A stretch of 64,000 nucleotides of DNA from Pseudomonas brassicacearum. Its GTDB lineage: Bacteria; Pseudomonadota; Gammaproteobacteria; Pseudomonadales; Pseudomonadaceae. Below the pieces are notes generated by a model. It saw only the letters and a list, made by a program, of their open reading frames with translations. It searched no databases and had not been told where the DNA came from. Where the stretch lies: contig NZ_MOBJ01000007.1 in the NCBI RefSeq assembly GCF_003732225.1, forward strand, positions 427,647 to 491,646, given 5' to 3'. Of this stretch, positions 1 through 9,169 are shown one piece after another; within the stretch, counting starts at the first letter, position 1; each line of letters begins with the position of its first letter. Both the position numbers and the translations under genes were made by a program.

Positions 1-1379
1 TGGGTTTCGTGGCGCTTGTAGACCCGCACGCCCTGGCTGTAGCGATAGCGCTCTTCATCGTTGGAGTCGTTTTCGCGAGTGACCAGGGTCACCGACTCCA
101 GTTGGTCACGGCTGTTCCAGTACAGGGGCTGGCCAGGTTGTAGTGCCCGGAGGTTGCCGTGGCGGTCGAAGAGGTCGTCAAAAACGGGTGGCGGGTCGTC
201 TTTCCCCCAGCGCACCCCGCGGTTGCTGTTCGGGTCGATGAACATCTCGCGGGTATCACTGGCCCCGTCGCGCACATGGTTGAGCTTGATCAGGTTGCCG
301 CCAGTATCGTAGGTATACGTCTGGGTGTAGTTGCGTCGGTCCTTGGGATCGGTTGGTCCTGGCCGGCCCGGGTTGTCGGAAGGTGGGGCGTCGTCGTAGC
401 CGGTGGCGTTGGTCAGTCGGTACAGCGAGTCATAGGTGAATTCACGGTGACCGTCGATGCGCTGGTTGGCGAAATGGCTCGGCGTAAAGGCAAGGTCATC
501 GATGCGGGTCACGTTGCCCATGCGGTCGTAAAAATACTCAAACTCCTGTAACGGTGGCTCCAGGTTTTTTTGCGCCATCAGTCGGCATAAACGCCCATTG
601 GCGGGATCGTAGGTCCAGGTGCTGAGCACATCGTTGCCAGCGAGCTGTGTGATGATCTGGCCGGCGGCGTTGTACTGGGCGTCTTTGAAGACGTCCTGCT
701 GCGGATCGACAGCGGTGACCTGAAGCATCGCCTGCTTGAGTTGCCCGGCGATGTCGTAGCGCGAGTGTTGCTGATGACCCGCGGCATCGGACTGGCTGAG
801 GGGTTGGCCGCTCGCGCCGTACTGCCATGTCGTGGTGTAAGCCTTGTCGTCCAGGAACGTGCGGGTTTCCTCAAAGGGGAGGCCCCGCAGGTTGAAGCTG
901 CGAAACTCAAGCGAGCCTGAGGGATCGGTCTGCTTGATCAGATGACCACGCAGGTTGAGTCCAGGGACGGCGAAGGCGTCGGCATAGGTGAGGGTCTCGA
1001 CGTTCGGTTGAGCGTTTTCCTCGACGGCTATCACACGCAATTGACGATCGTAAGTGGTTCGCCAGTGACTGGCGCGCTGATCCCAGTGCTGAAGGATTTC
1101 ACCGGCGACCCCCGCCAGACTCAAGCGCCAACCGGCATCGACACTGTCGACCCTGAGCGCTTCGCCTGACAGCCGATAGACAGAGGTCAGGTTGGGTCTG
1201 GACAGTCGCGGGTCCCATTGCTCTATCAGTCTCCCGAGAGTGTCATGGCGTTGTCGGGTGATCAGTGTGTCCAGTGCCCCATCGGCGACCTTGCGCAGGT
1301 AGGCCACCTGTCTTATAGGCAGGCCACGGCCGTCGTTGACCTGCAGGGTCGGCGTATGGTGGTGTACCTGAAAGCTCAT
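1..1379 (-). CDS. tccC: TccC-type RHS/YD-repeat Tc toxin C subunit (3' end outside window)
   Basis: This is the N-terminal part (about 459 residues) of a TccC-type protein. In known Tc toxins TcC forms, with TcB, the RHS cocoon that encloses a variable C-terminal toxin domain. The opening residues match the TccC family: HHHTPTLQV, then GRGLPIRQVAY and WDPRLSRP. RHS/YD-type motifs follow, such as YDIAGQLKQA, YDRMGNVTRI, FTYDSLYRLT and YTYDTGGNLIK. The frame is open to the window edge, so the RHS core end, the autoprotease site and the toxin domain cannot be seen. The start codon ATG (1379-1377) overlaps the stop of the upstream TcB gene as ATGA, which implies translational coupling and a 1:1 TcB/TcC complex. 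It is a second, different TccC relative to the complete one at 11387-14203. Confidence 0.9.
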   Translation of the reverse strand, partial: MSFQVHHHTPTLQVNDGRGLPIRQVAYLRKVADGALDTLITRQRHDTLGRLIEQWDPRLSRPNLTSVYRLSGEALRVDSVDAGWRLSLAGVAGEILQHWDQRASHWRTTYDRQLRVIAVEENAQPNVETLTYADAFAVPGLNLRGHLIKQTDPSGSLEFRSFNLRGLPFEETRTFLDDKAYTTTWQYGASGQPLSQSDAAGHQQHSRYDIAGQLKQAMLQVTAVDPQQDVFKDAQYNAAGQIITQLAGNDVLSTWTYDPANGRLCRLMAQKNLEPPLQEFEYFYDRMGNVTRIDDLAFTPSHFANQRIDGHREFTYDSLYRLTNATGYDDAPPSDNPGRPGPTDPKDRRNYTQTYTYDTGGNLIKLNHVRDGASDTREMFIDPNSNRGVRWGKDDPPPVFDDLFDRHGNLRALQPGQPLYWNSRDQLESVTLVTRENDSNDEERYRYSQGVRVYKRHET

Positions 1380-4300
1380 CGCGTACCCCGGCTCTGAGGT
1401 TCGACGGGCGGCGAGTCATCGGTGTCGTTGAAGTCTTCATCAGTCTGATACCAGGGGTGGACGGTCACGCGTGACTCATAACCTTTGGCACTGATGACTT
1501 TGACCGGCCGGCCCAGCGGGTCATAGAACTGCTGGTCGTGATAGCCGAACCGGCGAAACGATGCGTCGTTGATGTAGCGCCAGGCGTTGGCAAAGTAGGG
1601 TCGATAAACCCGCACGGCCAAGCCCTTGTTGTTGTATTCCACGCGTTCGCTGACGCGCCAGCGTAGGTCGGCGTGACGTTCCAATGGTTTTCCGGTTTGC
1701 GGGTCGAGTTCCAGTTCGCCGTGTGCATTGACGACATAGGCCATTCCCGGCTCCACCAATTGCTTGGTTTGCAAGGTCCGGCCAAAGCCATCGACACAGG
1801 TCAGCTGCATCTGGATTTGCTGTCCCGTTTCGGCGTCTGGATAGTCGTCAGCGGTCAGTACCAGACTGTGCACGGGTTCCCGGGGAGTGCTGCGGATCAG
1901 CTCCAGCAGTGCCTGTTCGTCCGCTGTTCGGGCCTTGAGCCGGGCAAGCCGCGCGCGTGCGCCGGCGCGAATGTGCAGGGACGGCAGAATGTAACCCTGT
2001 GCGATCCACTGGGCTAACTGATCGGGGAGCCGGCGCGCAGTATCGGGCAACGTGCTCATCCAGCTGCGCAAGTCCTTGCGCAATACGCTGGCGGCTCTTC
2101 GCAGGGCTGCAACCGGGTTCTGAATCGCTTCACCTGGGCTGGAGTCTTCGGGGGGCGGGTGTTGATCGAGGGGATCGAAACCGACGTCCGCGCCATTTTC
2201 AGTGCCAAAAAAACTGGTTGCCAGCGGTTGTCCGGAGGGTTCGTACTGGGCCTCCTGACTATTCTCGTTGGCATCGATGACGCATTTGGGTTGGAGTACG
2301 TGGTAGTCGTATTCGGCGCGGGTTGTGCAGCCATCCGGCAGTTCGACGCGGGTTGTCAGCAGGTGGTAGTCGTCATGGCTGACGTGAGTCACCCCATGAC
2401 TGGCGGTCGCATTGAATTGCAGCACTTTGTAGAAACCATCGAGATCGGCGTACCGGGAAAAACCGTTCAGTCCCGACCACAGGTTTTCCTGCTTGTCCTC
2501 ATCTTCGTCATCGTCGAGAAACAGCTCCATGGGCAGGAAGCCGATTTTTTTCAGTTCCTCTCTGATGTTGAACGGTGGGGGCAAGCTGTCGTAGGCCGTC
2601 AACGCGGTCTTGTCCAGCGCCGCCAGCTCCAGCGGGCCAGCCAACGCCTGGAAGTCGGCTGCGCCGTCGGGCAACAGGCTACCGTCGGCGGCTAGATAAC
2701 TTTGCCGCGACAACTGGCTCAACAATCGCAACGCTTTCCACTCTTCCCAGGTATGGGATTGGCTCAAGCATTGATACGAAACCTCATCGGGTTTGAGTCC
2801 TGTAGGGAGCGATCCTTTGGGCAGCTCCAGCACATTGAGGCGCTGGCGCCACGGTAGACCCAGTCGCCAATCTTCAAACCCGTCCAGGTGAATGAACTCA
2901 GCGCGTGATTCGCTCAGGTAATAACGTTGTTGAGCTTCATCGTGGGCATCCAGCCACCATTGAGCCTCATCGGGATCGGTAAAGGGCGGTTCGTCCCGTT
3001 CGGTTTTGCGCCGTGCATAGCTCACGGTCAAGGCGTGAACAGGCGTGCCGAAACGATCCCATTGCAGGGTGATTTCATGCCGACACAGCGGATCATCGGC
3101 GTGGCGTTCGTACTGATAGCTGATCTTTTCGAGCAGCAATGGCAGGACAATCGCATGGGGATGATGCAGGGCCTTGGGCCGCAGTTCACGCACCAGATAA
3201 CGTGACTGTTCCACCGAATAGGGAACGCCGGTCTTGAGGTCATCCAGCGCGGCGAAGACTTCCACACGTAACACCGAGCCGCTCAGGCTTCGGGCGATTT
3301 CGTGCAGTGTGTCCTCGTCGGTGGGCTCGATGAGTTCATCGATACCGTCGTTCTCGTGGAAGCGACTGATCAGCGTGTCACCCAACGGATGGGCCTGGTG
3401 GTCGCCATTGAAATATCCCTCGCGAGGCATATCCACCTCGCGCCCGGTATGGAACCAGGTACGGGTCAATATTGGCGCGGTAAAACCGCTCTCACCTTCC
3501 TCCGGGCTGGTTTCGCTGTCGGTCTGATGCAGTAGGCCAAAGCCGCGAAACTCGCGGTCATGGCTGTCGTAATAGCCATGGAAATAGTTGAAAAACTGCT
3601 TCAGGCAGTTGCCGGTAATCTCATCGAGTTGGCTCTGCCGGCTGACCACCTGAACCGGGAACGGCAGGTAGCAGGGCAGTGGCTTGTCGGCATCCGGCCA
3701 TTGCTGTTTTTCATCCAGCCACTCTTGTGCAGAACTGCGATAGCGCACGGTTCCACTGCAACCCATGTTGTTATGGGTCGCCACCAGCGCGTACGGCCGC
3801 ACGCTGACAAAATCGTAACGCCAGTGTCGTGGCGATGGGTGCGGCACCGTGAGGATCAAACTGGCGCAACCGAGCCCTTGCAGGTCGGCGAAGTTGACCT
3901 GGCTCAGGGTGTCGTAGCGCACGCCCTCGGGCCAGGCCACGCTGATCGGTGTCTGTTCAAGCCGGTTTCCACCGCGATTGAGGTAGATATCGAAGTGATC
4001 CGAATTCAGATAGATCAACGACGGTGCACCGCTGCCGTCGAGGTCGGCGATGCGCATCCGCGCCGCATCGAACTGCCCGTACTCAAAGGGCAGCGCCCCC
4101 ATGACGAAGCCTTTGCCAAAGCGTCCATGACCCAGGTTCGGCCAGCATTTGATCTCGTCGTGGCGAATGCGACACAGATCTGGCAGATCGCTGCCGAGCA
4201 TATGGCCCAGAAACACCAGTTCGCTGCGTAATGAGCTGAACAGCGGCAGGCTGTCGTCGTCGGGCTCGTGAGGTACATCCTGCCCGGGTGCAAAACCGTC

Positions 4301-5911
4301 TTCGCGAAGGTTGGCGTACAGCCGCACGCTTTTGGGGCCAATCAGCGCCAGTGAACTGAGACCGTTTCCTGTCAGGTCGCCGAACTGCGCCAGTGTGTTG
4401 AAAAACTCCAGAGGGAAGGCGCTGAAGAGGCTGAACGGCGACCAGCTACGGTCAGGCTTGAGCGCATAGAAACCACTGAAGGCCGGTTGTGCAAAAATCC
4501 AGTCGAAACGGCCATCACCGGTCAGGTCGTTGAGCGACTGCTTCACCGGCTTGCTGCCATCGGCGACCGGGATGGTCGGCAATACTTGCCACGGGCCGTA
4601 GCTTATTTCATCGGGGTAGTTCAGCCCTCGCAGTGGCTCACGGTAATACCAGCTCTGGTCGTATTGGCAGAGGAAGCCCGGTACACCCTCGCCATACAGG
4701 TCGAGGCAATGATGCTGTTGCCCGTCCTGGATACCGGGCATGTGTTCAAAGGGGAAGAACGCTGTCGACTGTGGGTTGATCTCGAACGGCGAATAGTCGA
4801 ACTCCATGGGCGGCATGTTTTCCACCGCACCACTGGCGTCGTAGGCCTGATAGTGCGCGGCGCGCAGTTGGCTGTAGAACGCCGGGTGCGGGTGATACTC
4901 CAGCAGCAGACGTTTGACCAGCGCAGGGTTTGGTCCCAGTTCAGCGGGGAAGTGGTGAAACATCAAAACCTGTCGGCACAGGCGCCGGGTGCTCAATTCG
5001 AAGCCGTAACCGTAGGAAAAGAACGGATCGCGGCGAGTCAGCCATTCGCCGATGTTGTCGTCCTGTTCTGGAAACGGTTCCCCATAAACGGGTTTTTCAC
5101 TCCAGTCGAGCGTGCGTTCACCGTAGTCGAACAGCAGATGAAAGTGCCAATCCAGCGTGGCCGGGTTGTCCACGGTCCAGGCGTATAAATGTTCGCTGGC
5201 GCTGAAGTTGCCGTAACACACCCGCCGCAGATAACGCTGGGCACGATAATCGTGGGGTTGATCATCGAGCGGGTCTTCAGGTTTGTACTCGTAGACGATG
5301 TGTTCGCCATGGGCGTTCATGCTTTCGAGCAATAGCCAGACCCCGACCCGTAACCCGTCGTGCGGATCGGCGCATCGCGAAGCCTCGGTCTTGCCGTAAA
5401 TGTGCAGACTGCCGTCGGCCCCGTGCACCAGCCAAAAAGGTGGCTCGTTAAGCCGGGTGCTCGTTTGCCAGAGCTCGATCAGATCGAAGGCGCCTTCGAC
5501 CCGAGGCCAGTAACGGACCACCAAATGCTTGCCGACGGGCTCGCCGTTGTAGTGATCTTCGAGACGGGACTGGATGTGCCCATCCTTATCGCGCTCGGGC
5601 ATCCATTCATCACCACTGGGGCCAACGATGACGTCGTCTTTGTGGTAGCGCGGTACGCCTTTGCTGGTCTGGCGAGTGATGGCATTGATGGTCAGGCGCC
5701 AGCCGAAGCCGAACGGGCCGTTGCCTGCCTGGCTGTCGTAACTCAACCCCAGTGCCGGATCAAAGCCGCGTCCCGGTGAGATCGGCAAGGGCAGCTCGAA
5801 GAAAGCCTTGCCGCTGGCGCCAATGGCACCCAAGCTTTTGCCAATGGTGGTAATCGCGGCACTCTTGGCAATGGAAGGCGGTGTGATGCTTTGGGAGGCT
5901 TGATCTTCCAT
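1376..5911 (-). CDS. tcaC: Tc toxin B subunit (TcaC/TcdB type, SpvB domain)
   Basis: 1511-aa TcB protein, the usual length for the family. TcB binds the TcA pentamer through its beta-propeller and builds, together with TcC, the hollow cocoon that holds the toxin. The N-terminus (about residues 10-330) is SpvB-like, with the signature LPISPGRGFDPALGLSYDSQ followed by GNGPFGFGWRL. FG-GAP/VCBS-like motifs, LTGDGRFDW (about residue 457) and IADLDGSGAPSLIYLN (about residue 620), mark the propeller region; the TcdB middle domains follow. The start ATG at 5911 has only a weak upstream GGA. The gene heads a transcription unit with tccC (ATGA overlap). A CTGT-N8-ACAG palindrome lies 73 bp upstream (5984-6003), like those before other island genes. 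No signal peptide is seen, as expected for Tc proteins. Confidence 0.95.
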   Translation of the reverse strand: MEDQASQSITPPSIAKSAAITTIGKSLGAIGASGKAFFELPLPISPGRGFDPALGLSYDSQAGNGPFGFGWRLTINAITRQTSKGVPRYHKDDVIVGPSGDEWMPERDKDGHIQSRLEDHYNGEPVGKHLVVRYWPRVEGAFDLIELWQTSTRLNEPPFWLVHGADGSLHIYGKTEASRCADPHDGLRVGVWLLLESMNAHGEHIVYEYKPEDPLDDQPHDYRAQRYLRRVCYGNFSASEHLYAWTVDNPATLDWHFHLLFDYGERTLDWSEKPVYGEPFPEQDDNIGEWLTRRDPFFSYGYGFELSTRRLCRQVLMFHHFPAELGPNPALVKRLLLEYHPHPAFYSQLRAAHYQAYDASGAVENMPPMEFDYSPFEINPQSTAFFPFEHMPGIQDGQQHHCLDLYGEGVPGFLCQYDQSWYYREPLRGLNYPDEISYGPWQVLPTIPVADGSKPVKQSLNDLTGDGRFDWIFAQPAFSGFYALKPDRSWSPFSLFSAFPLEFFNTLAQFGDLTGNGLSSLALIGPKSVRLYANLREDGFAPGQDVPHEPDDDSLPLFSSLRSELVFLGHMLGSDLPDLCRIRHDEIKCWPNLGHGRFGKGFVMGALPFEYGQFDAARMRIADLDGSGAPSLIYLNSDHFDIYLNRGGNRLEQTPISVAWPEGVRYDTLSQVNFADLQGLGCASLILTVPHPSPRHWRYDFVSVRPYALVATHNNMGCSGTVRYRSSAQEWLDEKQQWPDADKPLPCYLPFPVQVVSRQSQLDEITGNCLKQFFNYFHGYYDSHDREFRGFGLLHQTDSETSPEEGESGFTAPILTRTWFHTGREVDMPREGYFNGDHQAHPLGDTLISRFHENDGIDELIEPTDEDTLHEIARSLSGSVLRVEVFAALDDLKTGVPYSVEQSRYLVRELRPKALHHPHAIVLPLLLEKISYQYERHADDPLCRHEITLQWDRFGTPVHALTVSYARRKTERDEPPFTDPDEAQWWLDAHDEAQQRYYLSESRAEFIHLDGFEDWRLGLPWRQRLNVLELPKGSLPTGLKPDEVSYQCLSQSHTWEEWKALRLLSQLSRQSYLAADGSLLPDGAADFQALAGPLELAALDKTALTAYDSLPPPFNIREELKKIGFLPMELFLDDDEDEDKQENLWSGLNGFSRYADLDGFYKVLQFNATASHGVTHVSHDDYHLLTTRVELPDGCTTRAEYDYHVLQPKCVIDANENSQEAQYEPSGQPLATSFFGTENGADVGFDPLDQHPPPEDSSPGEAIQNPVAALRRAASVLRKDLRSWMSTLPDTARRLPDQLAQWIAQGYILPSLHIRAGARARLARLKARTADEQALLELIRSTPREPVHSLVLTADDYPDAETGQQIQMQLTCVDGFGRTLQTKQLVEPGMAYVVNAHGELELDPQTGKPLERHADLRWRVSERVEYNNKGLAVRVYRPYFANAWRYINDASFRRFGYHDQQFYDPLGRPVKVISAKGYESRVTVHPWYQTDEDFNDTDDSPPVEPQSRGTR

Positions 5912-5983
5912 GGTTTGATTCTGTTCCAGCCTGGCGAGCGGGGATACGGATGACTCACGCTACCAAGTTGGGCCCGCGACGTA

Positions 5984-6003
5984 ACCTGTCATACCTGACA
6001 GGT
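5984..6003. promoter_or_regulatory. Island palindrome 1 (upstream of TcB)
   Basis: Perfect 8-bp inverted repeat ACCTGTCA-TACC-TGACAGGT, 73 bp upstream of the TcB start. It shares the core CTGT-N8-ACAG and, on its right side, GGTAGGCAGG with the sites at 15888 and 18377. It has no T-run, so it is not a terminator. It is a likely operator for a dimeric regulator. Confidence 0.6.
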
Positions 6004-6090
6004 AGGCAGGGTTTTTCTAGAACAAATAAGCTTAACCATGGAGCTTTTTATTGCCATCCGTGCGTATCGCCTCGGGCGGATGACAGGCGA

Positions 6091-6127
6091 AAAAAAGCCG
6101 CGCTGTTTTTGCAAACAGTGCGGCTTT
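6091..6127 (-). terminator. Rho-independent terminator of fumarase
   Basis: Inverted repeat GCCGCGCTGTTT / AAACAGTGCGGC with a TTGC loop. The A-run at 6091-6096 reads as a U-tract on the minus strand. It lies just past the fumarase stop codon. Confidence 0.8.
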
Positions 6128-6147
6128 CTGTTCCAGCGGTTAAAGGC

Positions 6148-7671
6148 TTACTGCACTTCTACCGCCAGGCTTTCACTGATCTTCTTCTGCCAGATGGCCG
6201 GGCCGGTGATGTGCACCGACTCGCCCTTGCTGTCGACCGCAACGGTCACCGGCATGTCCTTGACGTCGAACTCGTAGATCGCTTCCATGCCCAGCTCGGC
6301 GAAAGCCACCACGCGAGACTTCTTGATCGCTTGCGCCACCAGATAAGCCGCGCCGCCCACTGCCATCAGGTAAACCGCCTTGTGGTCCTTGATCGCCTCG
6401 ATCGCGGTCGGGCCGCGTTCGGATTTGCCGATCATGCCCAACAGGCCGGTTTGCTCAAGAATCTGGCGCGTGAACTTGTCCATCCGCGTGGCCGTGGTCG
6501 GGCCAGCCGGGCCAACCACTTCTTCGCGCACCGGATCAACCGGGCCGACGTAGTAGATGAAGCGACCCTTGAGGTCCACCGGCAGGGTTTCACCCTTGTT
6601 CAGCATCTCGACCATGCGCTTGTGCGCGGCGTCGCGACCGGTGAGCATCTTGCCGTTCAGCAGGACGGTTTCGCCCGGCTTCCAGCTCTGCACGTCTTCA
6701 GGCGTCAGGGTGTCGAGGTTGACACGGCGAGCCGATGGGCCGGCTTCCCAGACGATTTCCGGGTAGGCGTCCAGCGGTGGCGCTTCCAGCGACGCCGGGC
6801 CGGAACCGTCGAGCACGAAGTGCGCGTGACGGGTGGCGGCGCAGTTGGGGATCATGCACACCGGCAACGAAGCGGCGTGGGTCGGGTAATCCATGATCTT
6901 CACGTCGAGCACGGTGGTCAGGCCACCCAGGCCCTGGGCGCCGATGCCCAGTTGGTTGACCTTCTCGAACAGCTCCAGGCGCATCTCTTCGATACGGTTG
7001 GACGGGCCGCGCTTTTTCAGCTCGTGGATGTCGATGGATTCCATCAACACTTCCTTGGCCATCACTGCGGCTTTCTCGGCGGTGCCGCCGATGCCGATGC
7101 CGAGCATGCCCGGTGGGCACCAGCCAGCGCCCATTTCCGGAACGGTTTTCAGCACCCAGTCAACGATCGAGTCGGACGGGTTGAGCATGGCCATTTTCGA
7201 CTTGTTCTCGGAACCGCCGCCCTTGGCTGCCACGTCGACTTCGACGGTGTTACCCGGAACGATCGAATAGTGGATCACCGCCGGGGTGTTGTCCTTGGTG
7301 TTCTTGCGAGCGCCCGCCGGGTCGGCGAGGATCGAAGCCCGCAGGACGTTTTCCGGCAGGTTGTAGGCGCGACGCACGCCTTCGTTGATCATGTCGTCCA
7401 GGCCCATGGTCGCGCCATCCCAGCGCACGTCCATGCCCACGCGGACGAACACGGTGACGATGCCGGTGTCCTGGCAGATCGGACGGTGGCCGGTGGCGCA
7501 CATGCGCGAGTTGATCAGGATCTGCGCCATCGAGTCGCGGGCTGCCGGCGACTCTTCACGCAGGTAGGCCTCGTGCATCGCCTGGATGAAATCCACGGGG
7601 TGGTAGTAGGAAATGAACTGCAGGGCGTCGGCAACGCTCTGAATCAGGTCGTCTTGCTTGATCACGGTCAT
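6148..7671 (-). CDS. fumA: Class I (4Fe-4S) fumarate hydratase
   Basis: 507-aa iron-sulfur fumarase that interconverts fumarate and malate in the TCA cycle, in the cytoplasm. The family's three cluster cysteines are visible at about Cys66 (RPICQDTG), Cys185 (GAGWCPPGMLG) and Cys277 (MIPNCAATRHAHF). The C-terminal beta domain carries GPAGPTTATRMDKFT and the KSRVVAFAELGMEAIYEF stretch. I chose ATG at 7671 because GAGGAG lies about 8 nt upstream; an upstream in-frame start at 7701 lacks support. It is transcribed away from the GGDEF gene and ends at a strong hairpin. A minus-strand -10-like TATACT sits near 7795-7802. This is core metabolism and not part of the toxin island, although Tc genes lie directly downstream. 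Confidence 0.95.
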   Translation of the reverse strand: MTVIKQDDLIQSVADALQFISYYHPVDFIQAMHEAYLREESPAARDSMAQILINSRMCATGHRPICQDTGIVTVFVRVGMDVRWDGATMGLDDMINEGVRRAYNLPENVLRASILADPAGARKNTKDNTPAVIHYSIVPGNTVEVDVAAKGGGSENKSKMAMLNPSDSIVDWVLKTVPEMGAGWCPPGMLGIGIGGTAEKAAVMAKEVLMESIDIHELKKRGPSNRIEEMRLELFEKVNQLGIGAQGLGGLTTVLDVKIMDYPTHAASLPVCMIPNCAATRHAHFVLDGSGPASLEAPPLDAYPEIVWEAGPSARRVNLDTLTPEDVQSWKPGETVLLNGKMLTGRDAAHKRMVEMLNKGETLPVDLKGRFIYYVGPVDPVREEVVGPAGPTTATRMDKFTRQILEQTGLLGMIGKSERGPTAIEAIKDHKAVYLMAVGGAAYLVAQAIKKSRVVAFAELGMEAIYEFDVKDMPVTVAVDSKGESVHITGPAIWQKKISESLAVEVQ

Positions 7672-8050
7672 GAGTCGCGCTCCTCTAAAAGACGGGAACA
7701 TTCAATAAGGTGCTTGCAGTTGGGGTGCATCGGTCGGCTGCAAACACCTTTCAAGGCACGCCGGGGTTGCTGGCGCGACGCTAAAAAGGCGCGGCAGTAT
7801 AACGCGCCTCGGGTTGCGGCACATCCGTTGGCGATCAAACGAAGGTCGTCTATCTCTCTTGCCACACTTGCGTCTCTTGCGTCTCTTGCTTCTCGCGCGG
7901 CGAACGAAAAGATCGCAGCCTTCGGCAGCTCCTACGGGGCGCTGGTGTACGATCTATTGCCCAAAAATTGAATGGTCATTCTTGAGGTGCAACACTAAAG
8001 TTACATCTGGAATTTCAGGGCAGGACACTCTTGTCAGCCCCCTCTGTACG
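7672..8050. other. Divergent intergenic region, fumarase / GGDEF gene
   Basis: This 379-bp gap holds the probable fumarase promoter (minus strand), a short degenerate tandem repeat based on cttgcgtct (about 7868-7892) and one REP half-element (7907-7937). No convincing gene is seen in it. Confidence 0.5.
7907..7937. repeat. Single REP element (GATCGCAGCC family)
   Basis: Contains AAAAGATCGCAGCCTTCGGC followed by AGCTCCTACGG, the half-site found repeatedly in this window (16889, 17549, 19379, 37184, 51772). It is unpaired here. Confidence 0.7.
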
Positions 8051-9169
8051 GTGAGTCAACGATTGGCCCATAACGCTCTCCAGAGTCTGTTGCTCAAGCG
8101 CTTTATTCTGGCGGCGGGCACCTATGCGCTGGCGTTATTGCTGCTGTGGCTGGCGATACTCAGTGGACATTACCAAGGGCCGGTGCGCGGCGCGCTGATC
8201 GGTACAGTGCTGGTGATGCTCAGCCAGTCGGTGTTGTTCGCGGTGTTTTTCACCGGGCGCAATCTGCGTTTTGCCGACCCCAGCCTGACCGAAGTTCAGG
8301 TGCTGCTGGGGCTTGGCTGGCAGACCTGGCTGATCGCTCACCTGGACTCGGCCCGTGGCGCCTTTCTGGTGTTTTACCTGTTGATTCTGTTATTCGGCCT
8401 GTTCCATCTACCGCGCCGGGGCTTTGTCCGATGTGCGGTATTGGTTTTTATCAGCTTTGCGAGCCTCAACCTTTGGGAAGGCTATCACTTCGAACTGGCT
8501 GATCCGGCGCTGGCGGCGCTGCAAGTCTGCGTGTTGTTCATCGTGCTGGTCTGGCTGGCGCTGTATGCCAACTACGTTCAGACCTCGCGGCAACGCATGC
8601 GCCAGCGACGGTTTGCCTTGCAGGCGCACCAGGTAACGTTGCGCGGGATGATGCGCCAGCTCGAAGACCTGGTGGCCACCGACGAGCTCACCGGGCTGTT
8701 CAACCGCCGGCATTTTCTACGCCTGGCCTCGCGCGAACTGCGCAGCATGGAAGAGGGCGTGGTGCATGGCCTGGCGCTGGTTGACCTCGACCATTTCAAA
8801 CGCATCAATGATCGGCATGGCCACGCAGCCGGCGACCAGGTTTTGCAAGCGTTCGCCGCCGTCGCCACGGCCTGCCTGCGCGAAGACGATGTACTGGCGC
8901 GCTACGGCGGCGAGGAATTTGTGTTGTTGCTACCCGATTGCGATCCCGAGCGCCTGACCTCCTGTTGCGAGCGGCTGCGCATTGCCTTTACCGATGTCGA
9001 ACTGATCGGCCTGAATGTGCGCGACCTGAGTTTGTCCGCGGGCATGACCTTGCTGGAACCGGGTGACAATCTGGATGACGCCTTGCAGCGTGCCGATCAG
9101 GCGCTTTACCGCGCCAAGCGTGACGGTCGCAATCGCTGCGCCGCGGCCTGGGAAAACGCCGATGCCTGA
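8051..9169 (+). CDS. Membrane-bound diguanylate cyclase (GGDEF domain)
   Basis: 372-aa protein with an N-terminal membrane module of about six hydrophobic segments (residues about 15-200), then a short coiled linker and a GGDEF domain from about residue 205. The domain has DELTGLFNRR, DLDHFKRINDRHGHAAGD and the active-site motif RYGGEEF near residue 285. REDD lies five residues before GGEEF, so the RxxD inhibitory site is present. Both active-site glutamates are present, so it probably makes c-di-GMP from two GTP. GTG at 8051 is the likely start: the frame upstream is not membrane-like, and the next in-frame ATG lies inside a TM segment. No clear Shine-Dalgarno sequence is seen. The 3' end overlaps the next gene by 8 bp. 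Confidence 0.88.
   Translation: MSQRLAHNALQSLLLKRFILAAGTYALALLLLWLAILSGHYQGPVRGALIGTVLVMLSQSVLFAVFFTGRNLRFADPSLTEVQVLLGLGWQTWLIAHLDSARGAFLVFYLLILLFGLFHLPRRGFVRCAVLVFISFASLNLWEGYHFELADPALAALQVCVLFIVLVWLALYANYVQTSRQRMRQRRFALQAHQVTLRGMMRQLEDLVATDELTGLFNRRHFLRLASRELRSMEEGVVHGLALVDLDHFKRINDRHGHAAGDQVLQAFAAVATACLREDDVLARYGGEEFVLLLPDCDPERLTSCCERLRIAFTDVELIGLNVRDLSLSAGMTLLEPGDNLDDALQRADQALYRAKRDGRNRCAAAWENADA

Noticed and set aside
5984..6003. Calling the island palindromes plain LexA boxes
   Set aside because: Spacing fits CTGT-N8-ACAG, but the centres are CA..TG or TA..TA and not TATATATA, and the conserved flanks extend outside; kept as an open hypothesis.
5950..7971. Long open plus-strand frame (about 670 codons) opposite fumarase
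   Set aside because: It is antisense to a well-supported gene, is rich in His/Arg/Ala as mirror frames of GC-rich genes are, and has no family signature.
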